In this document: piece by piece, positions 62,160 to 64,000 of the stretch | How positions within the stretch are numbered: the first letter of the stretch is position 1 | Layout: each line of letters opens with the position of its first letter | NCBI RefSeq assembly: GCF_021390325.1 | Contig: NZ_JAJUWU010000013.1 | Location: 30,074 to 94,073 of the forward strand | Source of the DNA: Jiella avicenniae | Lineage (GTDB): Bacteria; Pseudomonadota; Alphaproteobacteria; Rhizobiales; Rhizobiaceae | Length of the DNA stretch: 64,000 nucleotides | Direction of reading: 5' to 3' | The notes under the pieces: generated by a model | The model's database searches: none | Told to the model about the DNA's origin: nothing | The model's input: the letters and a program-made list of their open reading frames with translations, nothing else | Made by a program: the position numbers and the translations under genes

Positions 62160-62810
62160 ATGTCCGAAATCCGCCTGACCGGGCCGCTGGCAGAAAGCGG
62201 CCTTCTGGCCGCCGGCAGCGCACCGAAGGACGCCCGGCTCGCCGTCGTCTGCATCCACGGCCGCGGCGCCTCGGCTGCCGACATCATCGGCCTCTCCGAT
62301 GCGTTCGGCCTCACCGACGTCTTCTACGTCGCGCCCGACGCCCCGGGCGGGGCCTGGTATCCGGCCCCCTTCACCCAGCCCCTGGCGGCGAACGAGCCCC
62401 ATCTCTCAGACGCCCTGGGGCGGATCGGGTCGATCCTCGAAGGCCTCGCGACTGAGGGATTCGGACCGGAGCGCACGGTGCTCGCCGGATTTTCGCAAGG
62501 GGCCTGCCTGTCGCTCGAATATCTGGCGCGCAACGCCGGCAGTCTCGCCGGCGTCCTCGGCTTTTCCGGCGGGCTGATCGGACCGGATGCGGCGAACCGG
62601 CCGGAGACGGCGAGCCTTGCCGGCACGAAGGTCTTCCTCGGCTGCAGCCGGACCGATCCCTTCATCCCGGCGCTGCGGGTGATGGAGACGGAGCGCCATC
62701 TGGCGGAGCGCGGCGCGGAGGTCGACGCGGTGCTCTATCCGGAGCCCGGCCACTCGATCAACGCCGACGAGATCGCCAGGGCCGTCGCCCTGCTGCGGGC
62801 GATCGGTTGA
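62160..62810 (+). CDS. Phospholipase/carboxylesterase-family hydrolase (MhqD-like)
   Basis: A 216-residue alpha/beta hydrolase: oxyanion region VCIHGRGASAADI, nucleophile GFSQGACLS (Ser), Asp in SRTDPFIPALR and His in PGHSI, a full catalytic triad. It pairs with the preceding VOC dioxygenase as in the MhqE/MhqD quinone-responsive genes of Bacillus and similar alphaproteobacterial pairs. The gap of 151 bp contains no other gene. Confidence 0.88.
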   Translation: MSEIRLTGPLAESGLLAAGSAPKDARLAVVCIHGRGASAADIIGLSDAFGLTDVFYVAPDAPGGAWYPAPFTQPLAANEPHLSDALGRIGSILEGLATEGFGPERTVLAGFSQGACLSLEYLARNAGSLAGVLGFSGGLIGPDAANRPETASLAGTKVFLGCSRTDPFIPALRVMETERHLAERGAEVDAVLYPEPGHSINADEIARAVALLRAIG

Positions 62811-62911
62811 GGCTCGCCGTTCCACGTCGGCCCGTTTCGATCCGGCGGGTGCCGACCAAGGCGAGGCCGGCGACGGGCCAGCCGCCTGCTGGCGGGCCGG
62901 TGCCCGAGACG

Positions 62912-63796
62912 TCAGCAGGCTTCGGAGAAGATCGCCAGCACGTGGGAAGCCTCGGAAAGTTCCGGCACGAACTGCTGGCGCCAGACCGGCGAGCCGGCGC
63001 GCCGGAGCGTCAGGCCGAGCGGCCGCGCACGGCGCAGGCCGCGCAGCGTGACGCGGGCCGTGTCGCGCCGATGGGCGAGCAGCCGGCCCATCGCCGCCTC
63101 GATCTCCATTTCGTCGCCCCGATCGGCGAGCGCCAGCCGGTCGTTCGGCAGCCCGCGGCGGAAATAGCGGGCCTCGTGCAAGAGCTCCTCGGCGGCGACG
63201 TTCGCCGCCTCGATCGTCATGTCCCGCGACAGAAGCAGCACCGGCGACGCGATGCGGTCCCAGACGCACTCGATCGTCGGGCGGCTCGGCTGGTCCGGGC
63301 TGCCGGTGGCGTGAGAGACCAGGAAGGCCGGAACGAGATCGCCGGCGAGGCGATTGAGAAGCGTCAGGACGGGCGGCAGGAATTCGTCCGAGCGCTGCGG
63401 CGGGGCGCAGACGGTCAGGAACCAGCTCTGCTGGGCGCAGTCGTGGAGGATGAGGCCGGCACCGGTCGGCTCGCCGTCCACCGCGAGATCGGGCCGGGCG
63501 AGGCGGTCGAGTTCGTCGAAGCGGAAGACCGTCCCGGCTTCGAGTCTTTGATGGCAATCGTCCTGCCAGCCGCCCTCGGAATAGCGCAGGCGCGTCCGGT
63601 TGGCGACGGACAGGGCGCGGCGCACCATGAGGCCACGGCGCGCGACGTTTCGGTCGACGCGTCTCAGCCGGGCTTGCGCCCCAGGCATGGCCTTCTCGAT
63701 GGATCGGAGGAGTGGCGTCCACGACGATGGACACAGGGAAGCCTGGCCGACAAACTCGCGAACGAGGTCCAGCCGTCTTGGAAACTGGAGTAACAT
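62912..63796 (-). CDS. PAS-type sensor protein related to LuxR-family regulators, no HTH
   Basis: A 294-residue protein. A PAS-like segment (WDRIASPVLLLSRDMTIEAANVAAEELL, about residues 182-209) and the helical N-terminal half resemble the sensory parts of PAS-LuxR proteins, but the polypeptide ends at ILAIFSEAC with no LuxR helix-turn-helix. The 100 bp downstream cannot hold one in another frame. It may be a natural sensor-only protein or a truncated regulator. Confidence 0.55.
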   Translation of the reverse strand: MLLQFPRRLDLVREFVGQASLCPSSWTPLLRSIEKAMPGAQARLRRVDRNVARRGLMVRRALSVANRTRLRYSEGGWQDDCHQRLEAGTVFRFDELDRLARPDLAVDGEPTGAGLILHDCAQQSWFLTVCAPPQRSDEFLPPVLTLLNRLAGDLVPAFLVSHATGSPDQPSRPTIECVWDRIASPVLLLSRDMTIEAANVAAEELLHEARYFRRGLPNDRLALADRGDEMEIEAAMGRLLAHRRDTARVTLRGLRRARPLGLTLRRAGSPVWRQQFVPELSEASHVLAIFSEAC

Positions 63797-63957
63797 TGAA
63801 GCATGCCGTTTCTAGGCCCCGCGGGTATGATTCCACCGTCGGGGGAAAAATTCAAGTGTGTGCGAACGCTGCGCAGGGCTCCGAATTCATATGACAGCGG
63901 ATGACGGGTTGCTTTTGATCTGATTCGATGAAGGGGTTTGATTCGCGGAGCGCTCTC

Positions 63958-64000
63958 ATGTCCCTGTCCATTGCCGAACCAGCGTTGCCAAAGTCCAGGC
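63958..64000 (+). CDS. Start of an unidentified gene, cut by the window edge
   Basis: An ATG at 63958 preceded by GGAG (spacing about seven) opens a frame beginning MSLSIAEPALPKS that runs to the end of the window. Fourteen codons are too few to assign a family. The 160 bp upstream carry no other gene. Confidence 0.35.
   Translation, partial: MSLSIAEPALPKSR

Overview
The window is about 64 kb of high-GC chromosomal DNA from an alphaproteobacterium of the Hyphomicrobiales (Rhizobiales). The evidence is a CtrA/ChpT cell-cycle phosphorelay, an EipA (DUF1134) envelope protein, an MbfA ferritin-like iron exporter behind an Irr-type palindrome, and the neighbourhood DUF1674 - htpX - rsmB - heparinase II/III - purH. 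The gene content fits a free-living or environmental member (Aurantimonadaceae-like is my guess, not provable here). No rRNA, tRNA or CRISPR array was recognised.

Layout. 1-9060: the start of a BrnT-like toxin gene, then a plus-strand series of a YejF-type double ATPase, an ABC protein with a dead ATPase domain, a cyclic-nucleotide-binding protein, a metallo-beta-lactamase-fold hydrolase and an atypical class III nucleotide cyclase, ended by an IS630-family element inserted just behind the cyclase stop codon. 9060-19500: ygfZ - HD hydrolase - phosphatase operon, ankyrin protein, cupin and orphan NitT/TauT-type ATPase flanked by two inverted copies of a structured repeat, hslU without hslV beside it, a LuxR-type solo regulator, cyclopropane fatty acid synthase, a CMD-family protein and a nuclease. 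19500-32050: SDHAF4-like protein, ParDE-like pair, htpX, rsmB, heparinase-like protein, kup, purH, then a lower-GC island with a DUF433/DUF5615 pair and a Uma2 protein.

32200-41330 is a cell-cycle and envelope region: a receiver protein lacking its phosphorylatable Asp, chpT, eipA, a membrane coiled-coil protein, a SpoU methyltransferase, hisA, mbfA, higBA, and ctrA divergent from fliJ. 41450-49930 is a minus-strand nitrogen unit: nasT-nasS, a structured leader with a terminator, nirB-nirD, a formate/nitrite channel, a fused PP2C phosphatase/Ser-Thr kinase and cyanase. These genes would import nitrite, reduce it to ammonia, and detoxify or use cyanate under nitrate/nitrite-responsive antitermination.

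50100-64000: alcohol dehydrogenase, universal stress protein, a small DUF1127-like protein, an RpfF-like DSF synthase upstream of a membrane GGDEF-EAL protein (with a near-consensus CtrA box in front), an SMP-30 lactonase, a degenerate-GGDEF EAL phosphodiesterase, photolyase, an MhqE/MhqD-like quinone-resistance pair, a PAS-type protein without a DNA-binding domain, and the first codons of a further gene. The two most interesting systems are the cyclic-nucleotide/dead-ABC module (2.2-7.9 kb) and the possible CtrA - DSF - c-di-GMP link (52.5-56 kb).
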